A stretch of 64,000 bases of DNA, from positions 1 through 64,000 of the forward strand of contig JABIWH010000022.1 of assembly GCA_018701215.1 (NCBI GenBank), read 5' to 3'. Both the position numbers and the translations under genes were made by a program. The notes beneath the pieces were generated by a model. The model worked only from the letters and a program-made list of their open reading frames with translations. It did not search any database and was not told the DNA's origin. The stretch comes from Rhodospirillaceae bacterium (GTDB taxonomy: Bacteria > Pseudomonadota > Alphaproteobacteria > GCA-2731375). Shown one piece after another: positions 53,207 through 61,451 of the stretch. Positions within the stretch are counted from its first letter, which is position 1. Every line of letters starts with the position of its first letter.

Positions 53207-55291
53207 ATGCGGCCAGAAATCCTGTTCACTTTGTTCAAGCCGGTTACCGCCCTAAAGGGCGTGGGCCCGCGCCTGGGCAAATTGATCGAAAAGCTGGCGG
53301 GCGGAAAACTGATCGATCTGTGCTGGCATCTGCCTACGGGGTTGATCGACCGCCGCTTCCGCCCGCACGTCGCCGATGCCCCGGACGGCGTCGTCGTCAC
53401 ATTGGCCGTCACCGTGGACGAACATCATCCCTCGCCGAACCGCCGCCTGCCCTACAAGGTGATATGCAGCGATGACAGCGGCAGCGTCAGCCTGGTGTTT
53501 TTCAACGCCCGGGAAGATTATCTGCATACCATCCTGCCGCTTGGGGCCGCGCGCGTGGTTTCGGGCCGGGTCGGCCATTACGGCCAGGAAATCCAGATGG
53601 CCCATCCAGATCATATCGTCGAACCGGACAAGGCCGATGAACTGCCTTTGGTCGAGGCCACATACCCCCTGACCACGGGCCTGACCGCCAAACCCCTGCA
53701 TAGGGCGGTGCAGGGCGCGATCGATCTGGCGCCGGAGTTGGCGGAATGGCAGGACGCCGCCTGGTTGGCGAAACAGCATTGGCTGCCCTGGCGGGACGCC
53801 TTGCATGGCGCTCATGCACCCGACAGCATGGCGGCGTTGGAAGAGGATGATCCAAACCGCCGCCGCCTGGCCTATGACGAATTGCTGGCCAACCAGCTTG
53901 CCCTGGCGATGATCCGCGCCGCCGCCCGCAAACGTTCAGGGCGGGCCATCACCGGGGATGGCCGCTTGCGCGAGGAGCTAACGGCCTCCCTGCCCTATCA
54001 ATTGACCTCAGGACAGCGCCAGGTGCTGCACGATATCCAGGGCGACATGGCGTTACCGCAACGCATGCTGCGCCTGTTGCAGGGCGATGTGGGCAGCGGC
54101 AAGACCGTGGTGGCGTTGCTGGCCATGCTGGCGGCGGTGGAAACCGGCGCCCAGGCCGCCTTCATGGTCCCGACCGAGATCCTGGCCCGGCAGCATCTGC
54201 AGACCTTGACGGGCCTATGCACGGCGTTGTCGTTACGCATCCAGATCCTGACCGGCCGCACCAAGGGCCGGCCCCGCCAGGCCCTGTTGGAAGATCTGGC
54301 CAGCGGCCAGATCGATATCCTGATCGGCACCCATGCATTGTTTACCGAGGACGTGATTTTCAACGATCTGGCCCTGACCGTGATCGACGAACAGCATCGT
54401 TTCGGCGTGCATCAACGCCTGAACCTGGGCGACAAGGGTGCGGCGGCGGATATTCTGGTGATGACGGCAACGCCGATCCCCCGCACCTTGAGCCTGACTG
54501 TTTATGGCGACATGGATATATCCCTGCTGCATGGCAAACCGGCGGGGCGTAAATCAGTCGATACCCGCTCCATGCCCCTGTCGCGCCTGGACGACGTGGT
54601 CGCCGGCGTGGGCCGGGCGATAAATAATGGTGCGCGAGCCTTTTGGGTCTGTCCGTTGGTGGAGGAGAATGAACAGCTCGACCTCGCCGCTGCCGAGGAA
54701 CGTCACGGTACATTGTCGAGGATTTTTGGCCCCGAACAAGTCGGCCTGGTACATGGCCGCATGAAGGCCAAGGAGAAAGACGCGGCCATGGAGGCCTTTG
54801 TCGAAGGCCGCACCAAGGTCCTGGTCGCCACGACGGTGATCGAGGTCGGCGTGGACGTTCCGGAAGCCACCATCATGGCGGTGGAGCACGCCGAACGCTT
54901 TGGCCTCGCCCAACTGCATCAACTGCGGGGCCGCGTAGGCCGGGGCAGCGAACAAGGCCATTGCCTGCTGCTCTACGCCGAACCCCTGGGCGAAACCGCG
55001 CACGCGCGCATAGCAATCATGCGCGAAACCGACGACGGCTTCAAAATTGCCGAGGAAGATCTGCGTCTAAGAGGCACCGGCGAGCTATTAGGCACCCGGC
55101 AAAGCGGCTTCCCCGAATTCCGCCTCGCTGACGCAATGGCCCATCAGGACCTGATGGAAGTCGCCCGCGACGACGCCCGCCTGATCCTGGACCGCGACCC
55201 ACATTTGGAGACCGAGCGCGGCCAGGCCTTGCGGGCGCTGCTGTATCTGTTCGAGCGTGACGCGGCGGTGAAGTTGTTGCGGTCTGGGTAG
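53207..55291 (+). CDS. recG: ATP-dependent DNA helicase RecG
   Basis: 694 residues from the ATG at 53207; the open frame extends far upstream to 52883 but the family-like N-terminus MRPEILFTLFKPVTALKGVGPRLGKLIEKL begins here. The wedge/OB domain is N-terminal. The helicase has Walker A LLQGDVGSGKTVVALL, a DEAH-type box VIDEQHRFGVHQR, and the late motif QLHQLRGRVGRGSEQGHCLLL. It remodels stalled replication forks and Holliday junctions. Divergent from sdhE-mfd. Confidence 0.97.
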   Translation: MRPEILFTLFKPVTALKGVGPRLGKLIEKLAGGKLIDLCWHLPTGLIDRRFRPHVADAPDGVVVTLAVTVDEHHPSPNRRLPYKVICSDDSGSVSLVFFNAREDYLHTILPLGAARVVSGRVGHYGQEIQMAHPDHIVEPDKADELPLVEATYPLTTGLTAKPLHRAVQGAIDLAPELAEWQDAAWLAKQHWLPWRDALHGAHAPDSMAALEEDDPNRRRLAYDELLANQLALAMIRAAARKRSGRAITGDGRLREELTASLPYQLTSGQRQVLHDIQGDMALPQRMLRLLQGDVGSGKTVVALLAMLAAVETGAQAAFMVPTEILARQHLQTLTGLCTALSLRIQILTGRTKGRPRQALLEDLASGQIDILIGTHALFTEDVIFNDLALTVIDEQHRFGVHQRLNLGDKGAAADILVMTATPIPRTLSLTVYGDMDISLLHGKPAGRKSVDTRSMPLSRLDDVVAGVGRAINNGARAFWVCPLVEENEQLDLAAAEERHGTLSRIFGPEQVGLVHGRMKAKEKDAAMEAFVEGRTKVLVATTVIEVGVDVPEATIMAVEHAERFGLAQLHQLRGRVGRGSEQGHCLLLYAEPLGETAHARIAIMRETDDGFKIAEEDLRLRGTGELLGTRQSGFPEFRLADAMAHQDLMEVARDDARLILDRDPHLETERGQALRALLYLFERDAAVKLLRSG

Positions 55292-55315
55292 TCAGGATAG
55301 CTGTGGCTTGGCGCG

Positions 55316-55735
55316 CTATTTTCTTGTTTCAAAGACCAGTAAGTAGGGGATGGCGGGATTATTGCCCTGATCTCTGAAAGCGTTGTGTTTGTAGTTCGGA
55401 GAGTTGAACCAGATGGCGTATTTCCGGCCCGGTTCGAGTTTGACCGGGGCCACGCAGGTTCTGCCATCCGCCAGATATCGTACCTTGCCGACGATTTTGG
55501 GAAAAGATTCCCTGGTATGAATAACCCAGGACCACATCTCTTCCGTCATCATGTCTTTGGAGAAAGTGACCCGCACTTCACTTATCGTTGGATCGACTTT
55601 GGTGTCGCCGGCCACCGGAAATGTTTTCACGACGACGGGCGGCAGGGCCCGGACACTGACCGCATCTCCAGCATGCGCGAGACCAGAAGGATCGGCGATC
55701 AATAACCCTACGAGGCATAATACGAGCCATTTCAT
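55316..55735 (-). CDS. Exported Ig-like (SbsA/Big_5-type) domain protein
   Basis: 139 residues from the ATG at 55735, chosen for AGGGAGA 8 nt upstream; the frame is open to 56068 without homology. An N-terminal signal peptide is seen (MKWLVLCLVGLLIADPSGLAHAG). One bacterial Ig-like domain follows, with the VDPTISEVRVTFSKDMMTEE start. It lies 20 bp after the DUF4019 gene and is probably co-transcribed. The role is unknown, but export to the periplasm is likely. Confidence 0.8.
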   Translation of the reverse strand: MKWLVLCLVGLLIADPSGLAHAGDAVSVRALPPVVVKTFPVAGDTKVDPTISEVRVTFSKDMMTEEMWSWVIHTRESFPKIVGKVRYLADGRTCVAPVKLEPGRKYAIWFNSPNYKHNAFRDQGNNPAIPYLLVFETRK

Positions 55736-55755
55736 GACGCTGTCTCCCTGCCTGT

Positions 55756-56181
55756 TCATTTGATGAAATAGCCCGCGACGGACCAACGTCCATCGGCTTC
55801 CAACATCGGGGTGATGGTCTCGACGGCGGCCCGCTTTTTCTGAAAAGACGTATTGAACTGGATGACGACATACTGACCATCCGGCGCCCCAGGCAACGAG
55901 GTGGCGTAGGTTTTGCCTTTTAGGTCTCTGGAAAGGACCCTTCCGAGCGGTTGGCGAACACCCGTCATGGCCTGGCGCCACTGTTCCTGAGTGACCGCCG
56001 ATTTGAAATATCGCGCCGCCGAACGCCAGCTCGCTTCGTAATTCCCGGCATCGACCAGGGAAAGCCAACTCCGGGCCGCGCGAAGGGCCGCGGCCTCCTT
56101 TGCATCCGATGCCATTGCCGTCGGGCCCGCCAAGCCAATAAACAAGACGATCAGAGATGATTGAACCAGGTTTCTAATCAT
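55756..56181 (-). CDS. Exported DUF4019 protein
   Basis: 141 residues with a signal peptide (MIRNLVQSSLIVLFIGLAGPTAMAS). The DUF4019 body has the features AARSWLSLVDAGNYEASWRSAARYFK, WRQAMTGVRQPLGRVLSR, and the closing DGRWSVAGYFIK. Such proteins are small NTF2-like periplasmic or outer-membrane-facing proteins of unknown function. It is followed by an exported Ig-like protein gene. Confidence 0.85.
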   Translation of the reverse strand: MIRNLVQSSLIVLFIGLAGPTAMASDAKEAAALRAARSWLSLVDAGNYEASWRSAARYFKSAVTQEQWRQAMTGVRQPLGRVLSRDLKGKTYATSLPGAPDGQYVVIQFNTSFQKKRAAVETITPMLEADGRWSVAGYFIK

Positions 56182-56258
56182 TGTCCGCCTATCCTTCTTT
56201 CGGACGACCCAGGCGCCAGAATAGCAATAGCGCCGACAGACTAGATTATCATAAGAGC

Positions 56259-56292
56259 ACTGGGGTCAGGTCTTGTTTTCTGCATCTCAAAA
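56259..56292. repeat. Possible RAYT-associated repeat remnant
   Basis: ACTGGGGTCAGGTCTTG followed by TTTTCTGCATCTC resembles a motif I recall from many proteobacterial genomes beside REP-associated transposases. It stands in the 126-bp gap between the AlgH and DUF4019 genes. No transposase or inverted copy is nearby. The call rests on pattern memory. Confidence 0.3.
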
Positions 56293-56307
56293 TGACCGGT
56301 ATTCCCG

Positions 56308-56976
56308 TCAAAGCTCCACCCCCCGCTTATCCATGGCGCGCTGCCATTTCGTCTCCATATCGTTGTCGAAGATGATGCCGTCGTCGGGGCCGACGGTGAT
56401 CCAGCTTTTGCGCTTGATTTCGCCTTCCAGCTGGCCGGGGCCCCAGCCGGCGTAGCCAATCGCCAGAAAGCCCTTGGCCGGGCCCTTGCCGTTGGCCAGG
56501 GCGCGCAGGATTTCTTGGTTTCTGGTCAGCGATACCTTGGGGGTGACCACAATCGTGCCGCTGCCGGTGTAGTCGTTGGAATGGATGAAATTCCAGTGCG
56601 TCGGCTGCACCGGACCGCCATAGTGTATCCGTATCTCGCGCTCATCGCCGCCATTTCCGTCCGGCGCATCCTCTCCCAATATATCGCCCAGCAGTTTTGC
56701 CGCCGGCCGCACCGAGATCAGGCGATTGACGATTAGACCGAATGCGCCCTTGTCGTCATGATGGGCCAGGAAGATGACAGCCCTGGAAAACCGCGGGTCC
56801 CGCATGCGTGGCGCGGCGACAAGCAGCCAGCCGGTCAGATTTTCGTTACGGTCTGCCTCGGGCCGTTGCGCCGCCACCCTTTCGCCGGCCATGCTGCTGG
56901 CCGCCAACGTAGCCGCGACCAGCAAACAGGCGAGTTGCCGCGCGAAGGATGCCATTCCAGCGCTCTGTCGTTTCAT
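56308..56976 (-). CDS. YqgE/AlgH-family protein with a signal peptide
   Basis: 222 residues. The AlgH core is clear: LTGWLLVAAPRMRDPRFSRAVIFLAHHDDKGAFGLIVNRL, VQPTHWNFIH and GYAGWGPGQLEGEIKRKSWITVG. Unusually, about 36 extra residues precede it and form a Sec-type signal peptide (ARQLACLLVAATLAASSMAGE). Most AlgH/YqgE proteins start directly with the core and are cytoplasmic. Export here is inferred from sequence only. Confidence 0.87.
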   Translation of the reverse strand: MKRQSAGMASFARQLACLLVAATLAASSMAGERVAAQRPEADRNENLTGWLLVAAPRMRDPRFSRAVIFLAHHDDKGAFGLIVNRLISVRPAAKLLGDILGEDAPDGNGGDEREIRIHYGGPVQPTHWNFIHSNDYTGSGTIVVTPKVSLTRNQEILRALANGKGPAKGFLAIGYAGWGPGQLEGEIKRKSWITVGPDDGIIFDNDMETKWQRAMDKRGVEL

Positions 56977-57091
56977 GGGGCCAGCCTATCATGGGCGGCC
57001 GCGCCATCGCAAAACGTCCCTCCCGCCCCTCTTGACCGCGGCCTGGGTTCAATCTGATAGTGGCGCCTGATGAATTTGCGGGGAACACAGC

Positions 57092-57841
57092 ATGCGTTTG
57101 AAAGATAAAGTCGCGATTGTTACCGGTGCGGCGTCGGGAATGGGGGCTTCAACCGCCAAAATATTCGCCAACCAGGGCGCCAAGGTTCTGGTGACGGATA
57201 TGCTGGAAGACGAAGGCGCGGGCGTGGTAGCGGAGATTACCAAAGCCGATGGCGAGGCGCGCTTTCAACGGCTCGATGTGACATCCGAGGCGGACTGGGA
57301 CAGCGCCGTGGCGGCGGCGTTGGCGGCGTACGGCAAGCTCGATATTCTGGTCAATAACGCCGGTGTTAGCGGCAGTACCCCGGATCTATTAAATCTGGAT
57401 ACCTGGGATCAGCAGATGAACATCAACGCCAAGGGGGTGTTCCTAGGCATGCGCGCGGTCATTCCGGTAATGCAAAAGGGCGGCGGCGGGTCCATCGTCA
57501 ATATTTCGTCGATCTCCGGCTTCGTCGGCCAGGAGTATGTGCATATGGGGTATAGCGCCGCCAAGGGCGCGGTGCGCCTGGCGACCAAGGCGGCCGCCGT
57601 GCAACACGCCAAGGACGGCATCCGCGTGAATTCGGTGCATCCCGGCATCATGCCGCCCATGCGCACCTCGAAACTAACGGCTGATCCCGAATTGCGCGCC
57701 AAGATGATCGCGGCCATCCCCATGGCGCGCGAAGGCGGGGTGGAGGAAGTGGCTTACGCCAACCTGTTCCTGGCCAGCGACGAGGCATCCTATATCACTG
57801 GCATCGAGGTGCCCGTGGACGGCGGCTATCTGGCGGTATAG
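57092..57841 (+). CDS. SDR-family oxidoreductase (cyclopentanol/3-beta-hydroxysteroid-type)
   Basis: 249 residues with a classical SDR layout. The nucleotide motif TGAASGMG is at 11-18, NNAG near 89, the catalytic Ser in NISSISGFVG, and the YSAAKG Tyr/Lys pair near 152-156. The C-terminal ITGIEVPVDGGY is standard. The family includes cyclopentanol and 20-beta-hydroxysteroid dehydrogenases. The substrate is unknown. It is the first of a plus-strand run that ends with queC and an M24 gene. Confidence 0.92.
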   Translation: MRLKDKVAIVTGAASGMGASTAKIFANQGAKVLVTDMLEDEGAGVVAEITKADGEARFQRLDVTSEADWDSAVAAALAAYGKLDILVNNAGVSGSTPDLLNLDTWDQQMNINAKGVFLGMRAVIPVMQKGGGGSIVNISSISGFVGQEYVHMGYSAAKGAVRLATKAAAVQHAKDGIRVNSVHPGIMPPMRTSKLTADPELRAKMIAAIPMAREGGVEEVAYANLFLASDEASYITGIEVPVDGGYLAV

Positions 57842-57883
57842 ACGCCAGCAATCTGAAACTTCATCAAGCACAGGACATAAAAA

Positions 57884-58510
57884 ATGCCGGCTATCGAATA
57901 TTTCTACTCCGCACATTCAGCCTTCGCCTATCTCGGCTCCGCCCGGATGATGGAGGTCGCCGGGACGGCGGGCGCATCGATTATTCACAAGCCGGTTGAT
58001 CTGCTCCGCGTCATGGTCGAGTCCGGCGCCGGCTCGACGCGGGAACGTGGCGACCGGCACCGCGCCTATTATTTCGGCCGCGAAATCGAACGCTGGGCCG
58101 AATGGCGCAACGCCCCGGTGGTGGAGGGCATGCCGACCCATCACCACAACGATACTACGTTGTGCAACGGCATGCTGATCGCCGGAATTGAGCAAGGCCA
58201 CAATGTGGACCGGCTGGCACACAGGATGCTTGAAGCGCACTGGCGCGACGACGCCGACCTGGCCGACCGCGAGACCCTGACGCGGCTCGCAAATGAGGTC
58301 GATCTCGACCCAGCCCCCCTGCTGGATGCCGCCCTGTCGCCGCAAATCAGCGCCATTTATCTGGCCAATACGGAAGAAGCCATCCGCCGCTCCGTCTTCG
58401 GCTCACCGACCTATTTCGTCGACGGCGACATGTTCTACGGCCAGGACCATCTTGAAATGGTTGAGCGCGCCCTGGCCCAACCGTTCCAGGGTGTCTGGCC
58501 CCGCACATAG
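57884..58510 (+). CDS. 2-hydroxychromene-2-carboxylate isomerase-like (DsbA superfamily)
   Basis: 208 residues with a DsbA-like fold. The N-terminus reads EYFYSAHSAFAYLGS, with serine replacing the CxxC cysteine as in HCCA isomerases. The cis-proline loop is VFGSPTYFVDGDMFYGQDHLEMVE. In naphthalene degradation HCCA isomerase uses glutathione as cofactor; many homologues act on other isomerisable substrates. It is 42 bp downstream of the SDR gene. Confidence 0.88.
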   Translation: MPAIEYFYSAHSAFAYLGSARMMEVAGTAGASIIHKPVDLLRVMVESGAGSTRERGDRHRAYYFGREIERWAEWRNAPVVEGMPTHHHNDTTLCNGMLIAGIEQGHNVDRLAHRMLEAHWRDDADLADRETLTRLANEVDLDPAPLLDAALSPQISAIYLANTEEAIRRSVFGSPTYFVDGDMFYGQDHLEMVERALAQPFQGVWPRT

Positions 58511-58585
58511 CCGTGCACGTGGACGGCGCTATCCGGCTGTGTAACAGTCATCGGCTTGTAGATTCACATACGGGAGGAAACGAAA

Positions 58586-59482
58586 ATGGGCAAAGTCATC
58601 GATCTTGAAATCGGCATGCCGAAAACCGCAACCACGTCCGAGGCGGCAGAAATAAACCGGGGCCGGCCGGGCAATCCGTCGTCCTTTTCACTGCCGCGGC
58701 CCGAGGGCTATGGCTTCGATAACTACGGCAAGATCTTTGGTGCCGGAGACCCCAACGCAGCACCCCTGCCCGACAATGCCCTCGATGATGTGGTCGCGGG
58801 AATGGATGCGGCAGACGTGGAATTCGGCCTGATGGTCAATATGCCCAACAACGAAATCGGCCAAATTCACCGGGATTATCCTGGCCGTTTCAAGTTGTTT
58901 CCCGCCCTCGATCCCATGGACGGCATGCGCGCGGTGCGTGAGCTGGAAAAACTGGTGCGCGAAGACGGTGCCAATGGGTTTCGCGTGTCCTCTCTCTATA
59001 CTTGCCTGCCCGCCAGCGACCGCCGCTATTATCCGCTCTACGCCAAATGCTGTGAACTGGGCGTGCCGGTACGGATCTATACCGCCATGACCTACGCCAA
59101 CGACCGGCCATACGAATTGGGCCATCCCCGTCATCTGGACGAGATCTGCATTGACTTTCCCGAACTAAAAGTCTGCGCCGGCTTGGCGGGCTGGCCCTGG
59201 ATCAACGATATGGTGGGGCTGTTGCGGCGGCATCCGAACCTGTATTGCGACACCGCCGCTCATCGCCCGCGCTATCTGGGCAAGGAAGGTTCAGGCTGGG
59301 AGATGTTCCTGCAATACGGCAACAGCCTGTTGCAGGACAAGGTGATGATCGGCTTTTCCTGCTATTTGATGGGCTCCAGCTATGCCGAGTTGATCGCGGA
59401 GTATCAACAGCTGCCCCTGAAGGAAGCGGTGCTGGAAAAATGGCTGTACGGCAATGCCGTGGAGTTTTTCGGCGGCAGCTAA
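58586..59482 (+). CDS. Amidohydrolase_2-like protein lacking metal ligands
   Basis: 298 residues with GGGAGGA before the ATG. The overall (beta/alpha)8 pattern of the ACMSD/amidohydrolase-2 family is visible, including LPDNALDDVVAGMDAADVEFGLMV and GFRVSSLY. The usual metal-binding residues are replaced: no DxHxH at the N-terminus (MGKVIDLEIG), IYTAMTY for the strand-5 His, CAGLAGWPW for the AHGGxxW His, and GFSCYL for GSDYP. It may be a catalytically altered or inactive member. It sits between HCCA isomerase-like and queC genes. Confidence 0.8.
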   Translation: MGKVIDLEIGMPKTATTSEAAEINRGRPGNPSSFSLPRPEGYGFDNYGKIFGAGDPNAAPLPDNALDDVVAGMDAADVEFGLMVNMPNNEIGQIHRDYPGRFKLFPALDPMDGMRAVRELEKLVREDGANGFRVSSLYTCLPASDRRYYPLYAKCCELGVPVRIYTAMTYANDRPYELGHPRHLDEICIDFPELKVCAGLAGWPWINDMVGLLRRHPNLYCDTAAHRPRYLGKEGSGWEMFLQYGNSLLQDKVMIGFSCYLMGSSYAELIAEYQQLPLKEAVLEKWLYGNAVEFFGGS

Positions 59483-59500
59483 ACTAAATTATATGAAATC

Positions 59501-59518
59501 CGCCTGAGGTATCAGGCG
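59501..59518 (+). other. 7-bp hairpin after the amidohydrolase-like gene
   Basis: CGCCTGA and TCAGGCG flank the loop GGTA. It ends at 59518, directly before the preQ1-I-like aptamer (59519). With no T-run it is not a standard terminator; it might support folding of the aptamer or mark an RNA end. Confidence 0.35.
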
Positions 59519-59548
59519 CCGGTCGCGGCCTACCCGGATAAAACAAGG
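59519..59548 (+). promoter_or_regulatory. Probable preQ1-I riboswitch upstream of queC
   Basis: CCGG (59519-59522), an 11-nt loop TCGCGGCCTAC, the returning CCGG (59534-59537), then ATAAAACAAGG leading into the ribosome site. The layout is that of the ~34-nt preQ1-I aptamer, and the loop TCGC and tail AAAACAAGG recall the Thermoanaerobacter tengcongensis aptamer. The tail holds the queC Shine-Dalgarno (AAGGA, 59545-59549), so preQ1 binding would be expected to hide it and reduce QueC translation. The gene downstream makes the preQ1 precursor, which supports the call. Confidence 0.7.
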
Positions 59549-59557
59549 ACTGCCAAA

Positions 59558-60241
59558 ATGAAAACCATCGTTGTGTGCTCGGGCGGACTGGATTCCGTTT
59601 CCCTGGCCTGTAAAGTCGCGGCGGAAGCAGACTTGCTGCGCCTGGTCACCTTTGACTATGGCCAGCGCCATGCCAAGGAAATCGATTTCGCCCGCGCCTG
59701 TGGCAAACGGCTGGGTGTGCCTTGTGACATCGTTGATATAAGCGCGGTCGGCAAGCTGCTCAGCGGTTCCGCCCTGACCGATGACGTGGATGTACCCGAT
59801 GGGCATTATGCCGAGGACAGCATGAAGCTGACCATCGTGCCCAACCGCAATGCCATCATGCTGACCATCGCCTTTGGCATTGCCGCCGCACAAGGTGCGG
59901 ATGCGGTGGCCACTGCGGTACACGGCGGCGATCACTTCATCTATCCCGATTGCCGCCCGGAATTCGTCGACGCGTTCGAGGCGATGCAAAAGCAGGCCCT
60001 GGACGGTTACGCCGATATCCGGCTCTACACGCCGTTCGTCAATATTCCGAAATCCGCCATCGTTACCGAAGGTGCGCGGCATAACACGCCGTATGCCGAG
60101 ACCTGGTCCTGCTACAAGGGCGGCGAAAATCACTGTGGCCGTTGCGGCACCTGCGTGGAACGGCGCGAAGCCTTCCACCTCGCCGGCATCCCCGATCCAA
60201 CCGTCTACGACGATCCTGATTTTTGGCGATCCGCAGTGTGA
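59558..60241 (+). CDS. queC: 7-cyano-7-deazaguanine synthase QueC
   Basis: 227 residues, normal for QueC. It converts 7-carboxy-7-deazaguanine to preQ0 using ATP and ammonia, on the path to queuosine. The PP-loop motif SGGLDS is at 8-13, and the zinc cysteines are CYKGGENHCGRCGTCVERR near 184-202. AAGGA lies 8 nt upstream and overlaps the predicted riboswitch tail. Neighbouring queuosine genes queD/queE are not visible. Confidence 0.97.
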   Translation: MKTIVVCSGGLDSVSLACKVAAEADLLRLVTFDYGQRHAKEIDFARACGKRLGVPCDIVDISAVGKLLSGSALTDDVDVPDGHYAEDSMKLTIVPNRNAIMLTIAFGIAAAQGADAVATAVHGGDHFIYPDCRPEFVDAFEAMQKQALDGYADIRLYTPFVNIPKSAIVTEGARHNTPYAETWSCYKGGENHCGRCGTCVERREAFHLAGIPDPTVYDDPDFWRSAV

Positions 60242-60290
60242 TATCGATGACACCTGGTACAGAACAGATGTCCAGAAAAGGAATGTTCAA

Positions 60291-61451
60291 ATGACATTGC
60301 ATTTCGAAACCGCTGAATTCGATCGCCGCGTCGCCAAGGCCCGGCAAGGCCTGGCCGAGCGGGGATTGGCCGCAATCCTATTGTTCGCGCAGGAAAGCCA
60401 CTACTACCTGAGCGGCTATGACACCACCGGCTATGTCTTCTTTCAATGCCTCGTGCTGACGGCGGATCAACAACCCCTGACGCTGCTGACCCGGCGGCCC
60501 GACTTGGAGCAGGCCCGCCGCACCTCCATCATCGATGACATCCGCATCTGGTACGACCGGGAGGATGCCTCGCCCACGGACGAGCTTAGGGACATCCTGG
60601 CGGAAAAAGGTCTGGCCGGCGCGTGCATCGGCATCGAACTCGACAGTTATGGCCTGCGGGCGCACGATTATGAGCAATTAAAAACCTCGCTGGACGGCTG
60701 GTGTGAACTGGAAGACGCCTCGGCGCTGGTACGCGGCCTGCGGCTGATCAAGTCAGGGGCGGAACTAGACTATGTTCGCCGGGCGGCGGAACTGGCGGAT
60801 GCTTCGTTGCTGGCCATGTTGGACACAGCGGGACCCGGTGCTTTCGAGGGTGATATCGCGGCGGCGGGGACAGGAGCGATCCTGTCTGGCGGCGGCGATC
60901 CGGCCCCTTCCGGACCGGTTCTTGGTTCTGGCGAGAGGGCGCTGCTGATCCGCTCGGCGACGGGATTTCGGCACCTGGATGAACAAGATCAGCTAACAAT
61001 GGAGTTTGCCGGCAGCTACCGCCACTATTGCGCCTGTCTGATGCGCACCGTCGCCATTGGGTCGGGCAGCGAAAAACATCGGCAAATGTTCCAGATCACG
61101 CAAGATGCCCTTTCGGCGATGACCGAGGCCGCCCGCCCTGGCCGTCCCCTGGGCGAGATCGACGATGCGCACCGCCGCGTCTACGACGAAAACGGCTATG
61201 GCGACGTCCGCATGGCCGCCTGCGGTTATTCCCTGGGTGCCTCTTTCCGCCCCACCTGGATGGACGTACCGCCCATGTTGTTCAGCGGCAACCCGTTGTC
61301 GGCCCAGCCCGGCATGGTGTTGTTCCTGCACGCCATCCTGATTGATAGCCCGGCAAATCTCGCTATGAGCCTGGGCCATACGATTATCATAACAGAGAAC
61401 AGTGCGGATGTTTTGAGCCGGCTGGAACCCGACTACATCATTTGCGCTTGA
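60291..61451 (+). CDS. M24 (Xaa-Pro peptidase/creatinase-type) protein lacking metal ligands
   Basis: 386 residues from the ATG at 60291; the frame is open upstream to 59874 without family sequence. The creatinase N-domain (SHYYLSGYDTTGYVFFQ) and pita-bread C-domain are present. All five dimetal ligands appear replaced: E238 and C249 for the two Asp, Y313 for the His, H347 and Gly for the two Glu. Creatinase and ectoine hydrolase DoeA-like proteins also lack the metals. It may therefore cleave a C-N bond metal-independently (inference). It overlaps the convergent RmlD-like gene by 14 bp. Confidence 0.8.
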   Translation: MTLHFETAEFDRRVAKARQGLAERGLAAILLFAQESHYYLSGYDTTGYVFFQCLVLTADQQPLTLLTRRPDLEQARRTSIIDDIRIWYDREDASPTDELRDILAEKGLAGACIGIELDSYGLRAHDYEQLKTSLDGWCELEDASALVRGLRLIKSGAELDYVRRAAELADASLLAMLDTAGPGAFEGDIAAAGTGAILSGGGDPAPSGPVLGSGERALLIRSATGFRHLDEQDQLTMEFAGSYRHYCACLMRTVAIGSGSEKHRQMFQITQDALSAMTEAARPGRPLGEIDDAHRRVYDENGYGDVRMAACGYSLGASFRPTWMDVPPMLFSGNPLSAQPGMVLFLHAILIDSPANLAMSLGHTIIITENSADVLSRLEPDYIICA

